The notes under the pieces: generated by a model
The model's input: only the letters and a program-made list of their open reading frames with translations
Told to the model about the DNA's origin: nothing
Database searches by the model: none
Shown here: positions 51,422 through 60,586 of the stretch, piece by piece
Layout: each line of letters begins with the position of its first letter
How positions within the stretch are numbered: the first letter of the stretch is position 1
Assembly (NCBI GenBank): GCA_965207535.1
Contig: CBDBMR010000004.1
Location: forward strand, 1 to 64,000
Length of the DNA stretch: 64,000 nucleotides
DNA from: JAJDXO01 sp965207535
Lineage (GTDB): Bacteria; Pseudomonadota; Alphaproteobacteria; Rhodospirillales; UBA2165
Reading direction: 5' to 3'
Made by a program: the position numbers and the translations under genes

Positions 51422-52801
51422 CTATTCCCAGGCGGCCAGCGAGACGATCTCCACCTGGCCGCGGTCGATCCTCTGGAAGGCGAGCCAGGCGGCGACCTCC
51501 ATCTCGTCGTCGAGGACGGCAAGCGGCTCGTCGGCGCCGCGCAGGAACACGGCGTAGCGCGGCGGATAGTCCGCGACCTCGCGGAGGGCGTTGAGATCGA
51601 CCTTGGCGTACACGGCGGTGGCCGACGGGCTGCGATGGCCGAGAAAGTCCCCGATCTCCTTCATCGACATGCCCTGGTCGAGGAGATGCCGGGCAGCGGC
51701 ATGGCGCAGCGCGTGAGGCCCGCGGGGGCCGTCGACGACACCGACCCGCCGCAGACGGTTGCGGACGATGCTTGCCATCACACCCCGGCTGAGCGGTCGG
51801 ATCGGAGCGAAGAGCGTGAGGAAGAGGGTGCGTTCGGGGCGCGGCGGACGAACTTCGAGAATGTAGCGGAGAATGGCCTGTCCAACGCCCCGGGACAGGG
51901 GGAAGATATGCGTCCGGCCGGACTTGGAGCGGTGCACGCGCAGCGTCTCGTTCTCCCAGTCCAGGTCATCCAGTTGCAAGCGGCCGACCTCGCCCGAGCG
52001 CAGCCCGTAGGCGACCAGCAGCATCAGGATGGCGCGGTCGCGCTTGTCGACCGCCCGCTCACCCTCGGTAGTGGCCAACAGGCGCTCGACATCCTCCCGG
52101 CTCAGCCCCGCCGGCACCGGATCGGTCGGATAGACCCGCGGAGGGATCATCGCGGCGGCTATCCCCGGTCTGCACCAGCCGCGATCCTCGGCAAAGCGGA
52201 AGAACCCGCGAATGCATCCCGCGTACCGCCTTATCGAACTCCGGCTGTAGCGCCCGGTGGCGCTCTTCGCCACGATGGCGGTGTCGACATCCGTCAGAGT
52301 GACGGAGGAAAGCGATACATCATTGGCATCCAGCCGGTCGAAGAAGTTATCGAGGTCGAGGCGGTACAACCGGATCGTCGACTCCGACAACCCGCGTTCT
52401 TCGCGCATCCATGCCCCATAGGAATCGAGTTCGGCACGGTGGGGAGGCTGGGCCATCGGCGGCTCTTCGAGCCAACCGAGAAAGCGCAGCCACCGAATCG
52501 CACCTCGCACCACGCGCTTTGCCGACGCCGGTGAAGTCGGCACCGTCCGGTGGTACCTGTGATCCCCGGGACGCGACCATTCCGCGATCGCAGCCTCGAG
52601 CTGGGGAATGCTGACCGTGTCGCCTGCCTTCAAATCCAGAAGATGGACCAGACGGGTCTGTTCCATCGCGGTGAGGCGCAACGTCCGCCGGCTGGCGCCC
52701 GATTGCGCGAGATGGTCGAGATAGCTCAGCCGCTGATCGGCGAGCGGCGCTGTTTGGTGCTTCTCAAGTGCTTGCGGCGTCGTGAATAGTTCTTCGAACA
52801 T
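51422..52801 (-). CDS. XerD-like tyrosine recombinase fused to an element-derived C-terminal domain
   Basis: 459 residues from ATG 52801 (AAAAAGGAGACGATC upstream). SAM-like N-terminal part: AELDSYGAWMREERGLSESTIRLYRLDLDNFF. Catalytic residues: AYGLRSGEVGRL (Arg), PHALRHAAARHLL (His, Arg), LGHRSPSATAVYAKV (Tyr). The recombinase ends at VDLNALREVAD; the next 48 residues (YPPRYAVFLRGADEPLAVLD, DEMEVAAWLAFQRID...) match the tail of the zinc-ribbon protein at 28281. The fusion apparently arose when a recombinase element landed in a second copy of that locus. Whether the tail affects function is unknown. Confidence 0.85.
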   Translation of the reverse strand: MFEELFTTPQALEKHQTAPLADQRLSYLDHLAQSGASRRTLRLTAMEQTRLVHLLDLKAGDTVSIPQLEAAIAEWSRPGDHRYHRTVPTSPASAKRVVRGAIRWLRFLGWLEEPPMAQPPHRAELDSYGAWMREERGLSESTIRLYRLDLDNFFDRLDANDVSLSSVTLTDVDTAIVAKSATGRYSRSSIRRYAGCIRGFFRFAEDRGWCRPGIAAAMIPPRVYPTDPVPAGLSREDVERLLATTEGERAVDKRDRAILMLLVAYGLRSGEVGRLQLDDLDWENETLRVHRSKSGRTHIFPLSRGVGQAILRYILEVRPPRPERTLFLTLFAPIRPLSRGVMASIVRNRLRRVGVVDGPRGPHALRHAAARHLLDQGMSMKEIGDFLGHRSPSATAVYAKVDLNALREVADYPPRYAVFLRGADEPLAVLDDEMEVAAWLAFQRIDRGQVEIVSLAAWE

Positions 52802-52857
52802 GATCGTCTCCTTTTTGCTGGAGCCATGATCATGTCCACCGTGTAGTGCTGTGAAAA

Positions 52858-53043
52858 TTATGTTGACTTCAACTTCGTCGATGACCCGCCAGAGACCGGG
52901 GTCCGTCGCCGCCGCAACATAATCGGCTGCGCAACATATGAGCGGTAGGTCTCGACCACATAGCGGTCGTCTTCGAGACCGCCGCCGATGAAGTGGGTGA
53001 GGAACGTGCGCGCGTCGCCGCGCGGTGCGATTGCCGCCTGCAT
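52858..53043 (-). pseudogene. Truncated paralogue of the 29396-29722 gene
   Basis: 61 codons from ATG 53043 (GGAGGCGACATC upstream). It starts MQAAIAPRGDARTFLTHFIG, GGLEDDRYVVETYRSYV, matching MNAAMAVPGNTAATFLVHLF, GSGLADEKYVIERF at 29722. After about residue 42 the sequence (MLRRRRTPVSGGSSTKLKST) is unrelated, so the gene is cut off near the recombinase insertion. The upstream DNA also matches (CCGCCCCGTT, CGGCCAA, CTCTTTATGGA). It is the remnant of a second element copy. Confidence 0.65.
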
Positions 53044-53239
53044 GATGTCGCCTCCGTCTCGCTTGATGATGGTGAACGGCGGCCGATGCCCTCCCCGGGC
53101 ATCCGGCCACCGCCCCGTTCACGGCCAAGCCTCTCCTCTTTATGGAGAAGAGCACGGGGATGGAGACGGCGACGGAATGGCCGACGCGGAATTCATCGGT
53201 TTTCATTGATGTGCGTACCGGCATGCGGTACGGATAGCC

Positions 53240-53518
53240 ATGATCCGGAGCTTTCGTCATCGAGGCCTCAAGCGGATGTATGAGCGAGGAGATAGGAGAG
53301 GGGTGGGATTCGATCTCTTGGATCGTATCGCGCTGGCGCTGGCCGACCTCGACGACGCGGGCAAACCCTCCGACCTCAATCTGCCTGGCTATCGGATTCA
53401 TCCGCTGAAGGGCAATCTCAAGGGGCACTGGAGCATCTCAATTTCAGGAAACTGGCGGGTGACCTTTCGCCTCGAGGACGGAGACGTATACGATGTCGAC
53501 TTGGTCGACTATCACTGA
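53240..53518 (+). CDS. higB: HigB toxin, second locus
   Basis: 92-residue toxin: MIRSFRHRGLKRMYERGDRRGVGFDLLDRIALALADLDDAGKPSDLNLPGYRIHPLKGNLKGHWSISISGNWRVTFRLEDGDVYDVDLVDYH. The HPLKGNLKGHWSISISGNWRVTF motif identifies the HigB/killer family. It is the same length as the toxin at 38328 but only distantly similar, so it is an independent acquisition, not a duplicate. It is followed 14 bp later by its antitoxin. Confidence 0.93.
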   Translation: MIRSFRHRGLKRMYERGDRRGVGFDLLDRIALALADLDDAGKPSDLNLPGYRIHPLKGNLKGHWSISISGNWRVTFRLEDGDVYDVDLVDYH

Positions 53519-53532
53519 CGGGAGCCAAGAGT

Positions 53533-53829
53533 ATGCCGATGATCGATCCTCCCCATCCTGGACGAAGCGTCCGCGAAAACTGTCTGGAACCGCTAGGCTT
53601 GAGCGTGACCGAGGCGGCGCGTGTGCTCGGCGTTGCCCGTCACACACTGTCCCGGGTGCTGAATGGCCACGCAGGGATTTCACCTGAAATGGCGATCCGC
53701 CTCGAAAAGGCGGGCTGGTCAAATGCCGAATTCTGGTTGCGGCGCCAGACCACCTACGATCTCGTCCAGGCGCGGAGACACGAGGACCAAATCGCGGTGC
53801 GGCGTTATCAGCCACATGCGGCGGCATGA
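53533..53829 (+). CDS. higA: HigA antitoxin, second locus
   Basis: 98-residue XRE antitoxin: PPHPGRSVRENCLEPLGLSVTEAARVLGVARHTLSRVLNGHAGISPEMAIRLEKAGWSNAEFWLRRQTTYDL. The helix-turn-helix and the AEFWLRRQ motif are typical of HigA. It ends with a basic, Ala-rich tail. It is cotranscribed with higB (14 bp gap). The pair lies next to the degenerate element locus and probably stabilised it. Confidence 0.93.
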   Translation: MPMIDPPHPGRSVRENCLEPLGLSVTEAARVLGVARHTLSRVLNGHAGISPEMAIRLEKAGWSNAEFWLRRQTTYDLVQARRHEDQIAVRRYQPHAAA

Positions 53830-53960
53830 CTGTTCTACATGTTCGATCCCCGCGGGCTGATCGTCGCGACATACAATTCCATGATCGCAATGCCGTACCG
53901 GCCGTTCAGGTGTCCGGCGGTCAGCGGATTCCGGGTGCCCATTGGCTGGATGTATTAAAG

Positions 53961-54719
53961 CTACCGGAACCGCGCGTCATCGAGTTGCCGATAGGCGTCC
54001 GTATTCTTTAATTTGCCGTTGCCTTTAGCCAGATCGAAGGGGACCCGGCCGCGTTGGTCTCGCGTCGCGGGGTCCGCCCCGGCATCAAGCAAGGCGTTGA
54101 CGGTTTCGGCGGAGCCGAACCTCACCGCCACGTGCAGCGGGGTTAGGCCATGTACGGTTCGCGCTTCGATATCGGCCCCGGCATCAAACAAGGCGTTGAC
54201 GGTCTCGGCGGTGCCGGCCACCGCCGCCGCCACGTGCAGCGGGGTCTGACCGTCTTTGGCTCGCGCTTGAATGTCGGCCCCGGCATCAAGCAAGGCGTTT
54301 ATGGTCTCGGCGGAGCCGAGCGCCGCCGCCATGTGCAGCGGGGTCAGGCCGTTTAGGTCTCGCGCCTCAATGTCCGCCCCGGCGCGAAGCAAGGCGTTGA
54401 CGGTCTCGGCGGTGCCGAACCCCGCCGCCCCGTGCAGCGGGGTCAGGCCGTTTACGTCTTGCGCGTCGATGTCCGCCCCGGCGCGAAGCAAGGCGTCGAT
54501 GGCCTCGACGGCGCCGGCCCCCGCCGCCATGTGCAGCGAGGTCAGGCCATGTTCGGCTCGTGCTCCAATGTCCGCCCCGGCATCAAGGCACCGCTTCACA
54601 TCCGCGCCGGCGGCGGTTTTGAAGAACGCCTTTGTGTTCCACGACGCGCAATCGGGTTGCGCATGGGCCGGGCCGGTCAGGGCCAAGGCAAGCGCACTGG
54701 CGGCAAGCAGTCGAAGCAT
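53961..54719 (-). CDS. Exported ankyrin-repeat protein
   Basis: 252 residues from ATG 54719, with a signal peptide (LRLLAASALALALTGPAHAQ). After DCASWNTKAFFKTAAGADV come about six ankyrin repeats with the consensus GLTPLHxAA and VNALLDAGADIEAR, ending DQRGRVPFDLAKGNGKLKNTDAYRQL. The 99 bp DNA repeats at 54050-54560 reflect these units. Ankyrin repeats mediate protein-protein contacts; a periplasmic location is implied by the signal peptide. Its upstream neighbour on the same strand is the lipoprotein gene at 54840. Confidence 0.85.
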   Translation of the reverse strand: MLRLLAASALALALTGPAHAQPDCASWNTKAFFKTAAGADVKRCLDAGADIGARAEHGLTSLHMAAGAGAVEAIDALLRAGADIDAQDVNGLTPLHGAAGFGTAETVNALLRAGADIEARDLNGLTPLHMAAALGSAETINALLDAGADIQARAKDGQTPLHVAAAVAGTAETVNALFDAGADIEARTVHGLTPLHVAVRFGSAETVNALLDAGADPATRDQRGRVPFDLAKGNGKLKNTDAYRQLDDARFR

Positions 54720-54839
54720 GGAGGGTCCTTTCAGCCTATTCGGTTGGAGTGTGCACTTCGCCGGAGTGTTTTCCTTGAAGCGGCCTTGGACCGTCCGCAC
54801 CCCTTCGCGCGCAGGGGATGTTCCCGCAACAGAGATCGT

Positions 54840-55760
54840 TTACCGCGCAACCTCACGTCGCGGACGCACCTCGTATGACAATGCAGGAAGAGTCCTTATC
54901 GCTTCGAAAATAGTTCCTCGCCAACGCCATCCTTGACCGTATGTGAAAATCCCTGGCCCGCGTACCGGTCCTACGGCGGCATTATCGGGTATGAACCAAG
55001 TCATCGACATATCCCTTAGTAGTAGTCGGGTTATTTCGGCCAAACCCACAAGCATTCCCGGGTTGGCCAAAATCTTTTGGAATTCGTTGGCCAAAATATT
55101 TCGCAATTCGCCGGGGTCTTCCTCGTCGATGTCCCTCAGGACCGTTATCGCAATCTTCATTTCTTCCTGACACAGTTCGGGCTTCTCTTCTGACGCGCAC
55201 GAAGCCTCGAGATCGGGAAGATCCTCGATTGCCGGGCGCGGAACTTCGGCAACCGACACCCTGTAGGGGTTGTAGACGCCGGTCAACGGTTCGACATGCA
55301 TACCCAAGACATCTTCGGCGAAGCCGGCCGGCAGCGTCCTCGGGTCGTAAGGGCCTACCTGGATGGAACAGCCGTTCCCCCTGATGCCCGAGTACTTGAA
55401 GTTTATCGGCACAGGCACGGCCGAATAGGGTATCCCCTGACGTACAAAAGCATCCTTGTCGAATATGTGATCCGCCAACATGCATGCGTTGGCGGCCGAG
55501 TTGAGTTCGGCCCGCATTTCGGCAAGAAACGTTTGCTCCTTCACGTGTGACTTTAGACCCGGCCGCTCCGAGAGGTGCGTGACGGCGTCATGAAACGAGG
55601 CGATGTATGAAAGCATCGACATCTTGGGTTGCAATAGAACACGGTCAATTATCTGCCCATCTTCGAGGACCGTGGTCGTCCCCTCGACTTTCAGGCACCC
55701 CGAAAGGACAATCGAGAATCCGATTACCGCGAAAACGAGTTTCCAAGATCTCATGTTCAT
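54840..55760 (-). CDS. Lipoprotein of unknown function
   Basis: 306 residues; the start is ATG 55760 or 55754 (MNMRSWKLVFAVIGFSIVLSGC). The lipobox VLSGC gives an acylated Cys20. The mature protein opens LKVEGTTTVLEDGQIIDRVLLQP, reminiscent of LppM-type lipoproteins, and has further cysteines (AACML, GNGCSIQ, ASCASEEKPELCQEE). It ends TYGQGWRWRGTIFEAIRTLP. Codon use is coherent. The ankyrin gene begins 120 bp downstream and the two may form an operon. No enzymatic motif is recognised. Confidence 0.6.
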   Translation of the reverse strand: MNMRSWKLVFAVIGFSIVLSGCLKVEGTTTVLEDGQIIDRVLLQPKMSMLSYIASFHDAVTHLSERPGLKSHVKEQTFLAEMRAELNSAANACMLADHIFDKDAFVRQGIPYSAVPVPINFKYSGIRGNGCSIQVGPYDPRTLPAGFAEDVLGMHVEPLTGVYNPYRVSVAEVPRPAIEDLPDLEASCASEEKPELCQEEMKIAITVLRDIDEEDPGELRNILANEFQKILANPGMLVGLAEITRLLLRDMSMTWFIPDNAAVGPVRGPGIFTYGQGWRWRGTIFEAIRTLPALSYEVRPRREVAR

Positions 55761-55991
55761 GTAACTTCTTTTGCCGAACATTGTCCCCATTCCGGGATTT
55801 TCGTGCTCCCGGAAAAAATCGGAATATTTGGCACCTTCCGCCTCCGGCATGTGGCGCTCGGTCCAGTTTCGCACTGTATGGCGGGGCCGCAGGAAACACA
55901 ATATGGCGCGTACCCTTGCGGCGACGGTGATGACAACGCGGTCACCCGCCGGAGCAGGACCGCCGGCAGCGGCACCGCCCCTTGCCAGCCC

Positions 55992-56852
55992 TCACGGCAG
56001 GACCGGCACTGCCCGCAGATAATCGAAGATCGCCCCGGCGATGCGCCGGCGCTCTGCCTCCGGCAGACGGTTCGAGAGCGCCGGCATCGTCGCGCCCTCG
56101 CGCTCCGAGGCCGGAACCAGCATGGGCCGCAGGAATGCCGCCCTGTCGGCGCTCTTGGCGATCTCAGCCAGATTGCCCACGAACTTCTCGCCGCCATAGC
56201 CGTTGACCTTGTGGCAGGTCAGGCAATAGGCCTTGACCAGCATCGCGCCCGGCCGCAGGCGAGGATCGAGACCTTCAGGCAGCAGCGCGGCGTCCGACAG
56301 GGCGACAGGGTTCACCACCGCCACCTGGTAGGGCCAGTCGCGCGCGCCCTCGGCAATCAGCGCCGGATTGCCCATATTGTCCCAGACCAGATAGTAAGGC
56401 CCGAGAGGGACGTTCTTCTCGTTCTGCCGGATGTTGTCCACCGTGAAGGGGGCGCCGTCCCCGTGCGCGAAGACGATGAACGCCTTCTCCTCGTGGAAGC
56501 GCCGCACCGGGATGCGCGAGACGTAGCCGTCCAGGGCGCGGAACTCGATCGCCCCGCCCCGCCGGTTCCAGTCCCCGCCCAGGATGCGCTGGAGCACCTC
56601 GACCGCCGGATAACCGACATAGCGAACCTCGACATGGCGGTCGCCTACGCTCAGATGAGGCTCGTAGACGGCGACCGTCCCGGGCGGCGTTCCCATCCGC
56701 CGCTCGAGTTCCTCCGGCGGCGGCAGTTCCGCCGCCCCCGCCGTGCCGGCCAGGAGGACGGTCCCCCATAAGGTGCAGCGGAGAATGCCCGTCCCCCGCT
56801 TCCGCCGGGGCTTGAATCCCCTGCCGGTCTCCTTGTTTTTCATGTTGCCCAT
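55992..56852 (-). CDS. Exported mono-haem cytochrome c-like protein
   Basis: 286 residues from ATG 56852 or 56843, with an N-terminal membrane/signal segment (LRCTLWGTVLLAGTAGA). The first half (EVRYVGYPAVEVLQRILGGDW, VSRIPVRRFHEEKAFIVFAHGDGAPF) resembles molybdopterin/sulfite-oxidase-like or oxidoreductase accessory domains. The second half contains the haem c motif CLTCH in LVKAYCLTCHKVNGYGGEKFVGNLAEIAKS and a distal Met (PMLVPASEREGATMPALSNRLPEAER). It probably carries electrons in the periplasm. There is no obvious redox partner nearby. Confidence 0.75.
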   Translation of the reverse strand: MGNMKNKETGRGFKPRRKRGTGILRCTLWGTVLLAGTAGAAELPPPEELERRMGTPPGTVAVYEPHLSVGDRHVEVRYVGYPAVEVLQRILGGDWNRRGGAIEFRALDGYVSRIPVRRFHEEKAFIVFAHGDGAPFTVDNIRQNEKNVPLGPYYLVWDNMGNPALIAEGARDWPYQVAVVNPVALSDAALLPEGLDPRLRPGAMLVKAYCLTCHKVNGYGGEKFVGNLAEIAKSADRAAFLRPMLVPASEREGATMPALSNRLPEAERRRIAGAIFDYLRAVPVLP

Positions 56853-56950
56853 CCCGCGTCGATTCACCCGTTCAGCCGCACATGATCGCCCGGCGCACCG
56901 GAAACGGCGGTTCGACCGAATCCGGAGGCGAGTTCCGTCTTGTATCGCGC

Positions 56951-58105
56951 TCAACTCAAAATATCTTCCCCGATGCTGGCAGCGACCTTGGCCGACGACG
57001 CCTTGATGGAATCCCGCGCCAGATGCGCATAGCGCGACGTCGTCTCGATCTTGTTGTGCCCCAGCAGCTTGCCGATCATCGAAAGCGACTCCCCGAGGGC
57101 CAGCGCCCTGGATGCGAACGAGTGCCTGAGATCGTGAATCCGCACGTCCTCGAGGTCCGCCTCCGCCCGCACCCGGTCCCAGTAGTGGTTGAGATCGGCA
57201 AGGCGACGGCCCGGCTTGGTGCCCGGGATCACCCACGGGTTGCCTTCGATGCGCGGCAGTTCCGCCAGTACCCGCGCCGCCGCCGGCGACAGCGGCACCA
57301 GCCGCGCGCCGGTTTTCGAATCGGCGAGCCTCAACTCGCCCGCTTCAAGGTCCACGTGCTTCCACTGGAGCTCGACGATCTCGTTCCGCCGGCACCCGGT
57401 CAGCATCAGCAGCCGGATCGCCGCCGCAGGGTAGGCCGTCAATCTTCCCTCGGCCTCCATCTCGTTCAGCACCGCGCCCAGGTGGCGGAACTCCGCCTCG
57501 GTCAGGAAACGCTCCCGCTTCTTCTCCTGGTATTTGCGCACGTACTTGCAGGGATTGCCCCCAGTTCGCAGCTTCCATTCCTCGGCGAAGTTGAACAGGC
57601 TGTTGCCGATCTCCAGCGCCCGGTTCGCCTGATAGGGAATATGGCGGAGATCGCGGTGCAGTTCGTCGATGTGCTTGCGCTCCACATCCTCCACCGCCAT
57701 CTTTCCGTAGGACGGCACGATGAAGCGCTCGACCACGCTGCGGTACATCTTGCGCGTGCTCTCCTTGCAGCGCATGTCCACATGCTCTTCCAGATAGCGC
57801 GCGGCAAGCTCGGCCACCGTCACCGCGTCTCGCTCCACCGGATCCTCGCCGCTCCGAATGCGGTTGAGGGTCGTGGCCGCCTTCTTGCGCGCCTCGTCGG
57901 CGGTGATAACCCCGTGGCGTCCCAGCGTCACCCGGTGCGACCTCCCCTTGCGCCGGGTCTGGACGACATACACTTTCGCTCCCGACGGATAGACCCTGAC
58001 CCCGAAGCCGGGGATGCGGTCATCCCAGAAGACCGCGTCGCGGTTCTCCACCGAGAGTGCATCGACGGTGCGTTTGGAGATGGTTCGGAACTTCAGCTTG
58101 GCCAT
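56951..58105 (-). CDS. Tyrosine-type integrase (P4/DUF4102 type)
   Basis: 384 residues. The DUF4102-like arm-binding N-terminus is KRTVDALSVENRDAVFWDDRIPGFGVRVYPSGAKVYVVQTRRKGR. Catalytic residues: LTGCRRNEIVELQW (Arg), IHDLRHSFAS (His, Arg), LGHNKIETTSRYAHL (Tyr). It appears complete and starts at ATG 58105. It is the fourth recombinase of the window and marks the right border of the accessory region; the catabolic genes begin 385 bp away. No tRNA target is visible next to it. Confidence 0.9.
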   Translation of the reverse strand: MAKLKFRTISKRTVDALSVENRDAVFWDDRIPGFGVRVYPSGAKVYVVQTRRKGRSHRVTLGRHGVITADEARKKAATTLNRIRSGEDPVERDAVTVAELAARYLEEHVDMRCKESTRKMYRSVVERFIVPSYGKMAVEDVERKHIDELHRDLRHIPYQANRALEIGNSLFNFAEEWKLRTGGNPCKYVRKYQEKKRERFLTEAEFRHLGAVLNEMEAEGRLTAYPAAAIRLLMLTGCRRNEIVELQWKHVDLEAGELRLADSKTGARLVPLSPAAARVLAELPRIEGNPWVIPGTKPGRRLADLNHYWDRVRAEADLEDVRIHDLRHSFASRALALGESLSMIGKLLGHNKIETTSRYAHLARDSIKASSAKVAASIGEDILS

Positions 58106-58489
58106 GTGGTGCTCCCTGTCGGAATGATTCTCACTCCACCCGGCCGCCCGGGATATTCCGTTCCGTAAGCGTAAGCTAGACGTAAGCGACCGGAGTGGTA
58201 CTCCCGGATCTTGTATCGTAGCTGAGGGCGGGTTTCAAGGGGTGTCGACATGGCCAGAAACCCTTGTAACGTTGGGAATAACCCAGGAAATGTCGTCTCC
58301 TGCGTTCTACAGGCAACTCAAGCGTACTTGTGTCCAGATATCCGGAAATGGGTCTCTATTTAAGTGCCGCCGATATCGGCGGCAAGGCGCAGGCTGCCAC
58401 TTTGTTCGCGCTTTTTGGCCAATGTCGTGTCTCTCCCCCTAACCGGCAGGATATGGTTTCCGTCTATTGCCGCGACCGGATTTGCCGCC
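58106..58489. other. Non-coding gap between the integrase and pobA
   Basis: About 385 bp without a supported gene. GCCGCCGATATCGGCGGC at 58366-58383 is a palindrome and could be an attachment or operator site. The integrase promoter should lie here. Confidence 0.4.
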
Positions 58490-59674
58490 CTAGATTTCCG
58501 GCCAGTGACTGATCGGGAGCCCCGTGTGGTTTTCGGCGTAGACGATTTGTGGAGGCCTATCACTGATCAGATACCGAAGCTGTGCCTCGTGCATTCGGGC
58601 GTCAAACGGGGTGCGATCCGGATAGATGTGGTACATCGCGGTGTTTGACCAAGAGAATCGTTGAACCTGCCAGTTTCGTTCCAAGGCAATGTCCGAGTAT
58701 TGCCGAAGCAGCGACTCATCGCTTTTCGTGAAATGGTCGATCAACGCTGCCGAAAGCACGCTGACATCTGCAACGGCCGAGTTCAAACCCTTTGCACCGG
58801 TGGGGGGAACCACATGTGCTGCATCCCCCGCCAAGAACAGGCGCCCATGTTGCATCGGTTCGGAGAAGAAGCTCCGCAACGGCGTGACCTCCTTTTGAAG
58901 TATCGGCCCACGCTCGAGCGTCCATCCAGGCGCCCCCAACCGTGTTTCCAACTCATCCCATATCCGGTCGTCGGACCATTCCGACAATTCTTCATCTGGC
59001 TCGCATTGGAGATATAGGCGGCTGATCGTCGGTGATCTCATGCTCAACAGGGCGAAGCCGTTCTCGTGGTGGGAAAAAAGTGCAACCTCTTTTGACGGGG
59101 GGGCCTCAGCCAAGACGCCCAGCCAGCCGAATGGATACACCGTTTCGTAGGTTTTCAGGATGTCGACCGGCATGGCCTTCCGAGATGCCCCATGGAAGCC
59201 GTCACAACCGGCAATGATGTCGGCCGTCAACTCGTGAGTCCGGCCGTTGTGCTCATAGCGAACCGTCGGCCGATCACCGTCAATGTCCTCGATCGCAACA
59301 ACGGGCGCTTCATAAATGACATTGTGGTTTTCCTTGGCGAGCGCCCCGAGCAAATCGCGCGTGATTTCCTGTTGACCATAAACCGTAACACCACGGCCGA
59401 TCAGCTCTTCAAAATCGAGCATGTAATGCCGGTTCCGATAGCCGATGCAGACGCCGCGATGGTACATGTGCTCTATCCTCAACCGGTCACCAAGACCGGC
59501 CTTAATCAGCATATCGACGGTGCCCTGCTCCAAAACGCCCGCACGAATTCGCTGCTCTACATATTCGCGGCTTCTTGCCTCGAGGATGATACTCTCAATG
59601 CCGCGGAGACGAAGGATCCAAGCCAATAGGGATCCCGAGGGGCCGGCCCCAACGATTGCCACGGGAACGTGCAT
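58490..59674 (-). CDS. pobA: 4-hydroxybenzoate 3-monooxygenase
   Basis: Flavoprotein hydroxylase that converts 4-hydroxybenzoate to protocatechuate with NAD(P)H and O2. 394 residues from ATG 59674, the usual PobA length. The FAD-binding motif is VPVAIVGAGPSGSLLAWILRLRGI; then EYVEQRIRAGVLEQGTVDMLIKAGLGDRL, CDGFHGASRK (DG motif) and GRLFLAGDAAHVVPPTGAKGLNSAVADV (second FAD motif). All match PobA. It is the last gene of ligA-ligB-pobA, 65 bp after ligB. The product is the substrate of LigAB, which supports the assignment. Confidence 0.92.
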   Translation of the reverse strand: MHVPVAIVGAGPSGSLLAWILRLRGIESIILEARSREYVEQRIRAGVLEQGTVDMLIKAGLGDRLRIEHMYHRGVCIGYRNRHYMLDFEELIGRGVTVYGQQEITRDLLGALAKENHNVIYEAPVVAIEDIDGDRPTVRYEHNGRTHELTADIIAGCDGFHGASRKAMPVDILKTYETVYPFGWLGVLAEAPPSKEVALFSHHENGFALLSMRSPTISRLYLQCEPDEELSEWSDDRIWDELETRLGAPGWTLERGPILQKEVTPLRSFFSEPMQHGRLFLAGDAAHVVPPTGAKGLNSAVADVSVLSAALIDHFTKSDESLLRQYSDIALERNWQVQRFSWSNTAMYHIYPDRTPFDARMHEAQLRYLISDRPPQIVYAENHTGLPISHWPEI

Positions 59675-59739
59675 AATGGTTACCTCTCTGCCCGGCGTGC
59701 GCTCGTGACGCACGGCAGGAACGCAAGTTGGGAAAAAAG

Positions 59740-60585
59740 CTAGGCGGCGTCCTGCATGGTGATCAGACCCATGCCGGTGGTCATCGGCGCGTAGTAATTG
59801 CGATGAATCCTTTGGACATCGGGGGTCATGGCGCCACGCATGGTGAGCCACATGATGAGCTCGACCGCTTCGGCACCCGCCTGCTCCATCAAATCAAAAT
59901 GGGTCATGTCGCAAATTGCCTGCGGGTCCGATTCAATTTTGTCCAAGAACCAATTGTCGAAGTCGGAGTTCAAATGCCCGAACCGCTCCCCGTGCAGTTG
60001 ATGCGACATGCCTCCAGTGCCCATGACGGCCACATTGATATCCTGGTCATAGCTTTCGACGGCGCGCCTCAAGGCAGCACCCAGCTTGAAGCAACGGAGC
60101 GCGGTCGGAATGGGATGTTGGAGGACATTGACCTGCACCGGGATGACCTTGACCGGCCACTCGCCTTGCTGCGGAAAACACAGATCCATCGGAACCAGCA
60201 GACCGTGTTCGACGGCCATTTCCTTGCAGATAGTGATGTCGAACTCTTCTTCGTAGACAAGATGCCTGCAGATATGGGTGGAAAGTTCCAGATCACCCTT
60301 TATCGACGGCAACGGCCGGACGCCGAAGCCCTCATCGGCGATCGCATATTCGGACGCGGCGCCAACGGCGAATGTCGGATATTTGGAGAAGGAAAAGTCG
60401 CAGGCGTGATCGTTGTAGATGACGATGACCACGTCGACCTTCCTCTCATCCGACAGCCAGGCCTGTACCGGCTCGTAGGCGTCAAAGAGAGGTTTCCACT
60501 CCGGCGTATTCTGTCTTCCGCTATCCACGACGGCGCCAATCGACGGAACGTGCGAGGTTCCAATTCCTGCAACAATCGTAGCCAT
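59740..60585 (-). CDS. ligB: Protocatechuate 4,5-dioxygenase beta subunit
   Basis: 281-residue catalytic subunit of extradiol ring cleavage. Seen: GIGTSHVPSIGAV with His12 (Fe ligand), VIVIYNDHACDF (second His ligand), and GTGGMSHQLHGER with the acid/base His. MWLTMRGAM carries the region of the Glu ligand. These match the LigB family of Sphingobium-type enzymes. The start, ATG 60585, lies one base after the ligA stop, so the two subunits are coupled. It opens protocatechuate to 4-carboxy-2-hydroxymuconate semialdehyde. A gallate dioxygenase would be a single longer chain. Confidence 0.92.
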   Translation of the reverse strand: MATIVAGIGTSHVPSIGAVVDSGRQNTPEWKPLFDAYEPVQAWLSDERKVDVVIVIYNDHACDFSFSKYPTFAVGAASEYAIADEGFGVRPLPSIKGDLELSTHICRHLVYEEEFDITICKEMAVEHGLLVPMDLCFPQQGEWPVKVIPVQVNVLQHPIPTALRCFKLGAALRRAVESYDQDINVAVMGTGGMSHQLHGERFGHLNSDFDNWFLDKIESDPQAICDMTHFDLMEQAGAEAVELIMWLTMRGAMTPDVQRIHRNYYAPMTTGMGLITMQDAA

Positions 60586-60586
60586 C

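Noticed and set aside
54040..54570. Regular 99 bp repeats suggesting a CRISPR-like or tandem array
   Set aside because: The period is 99 bp and in frame; it encodes 33-residue ankyrin repeats. No short repeat with unique spacers.
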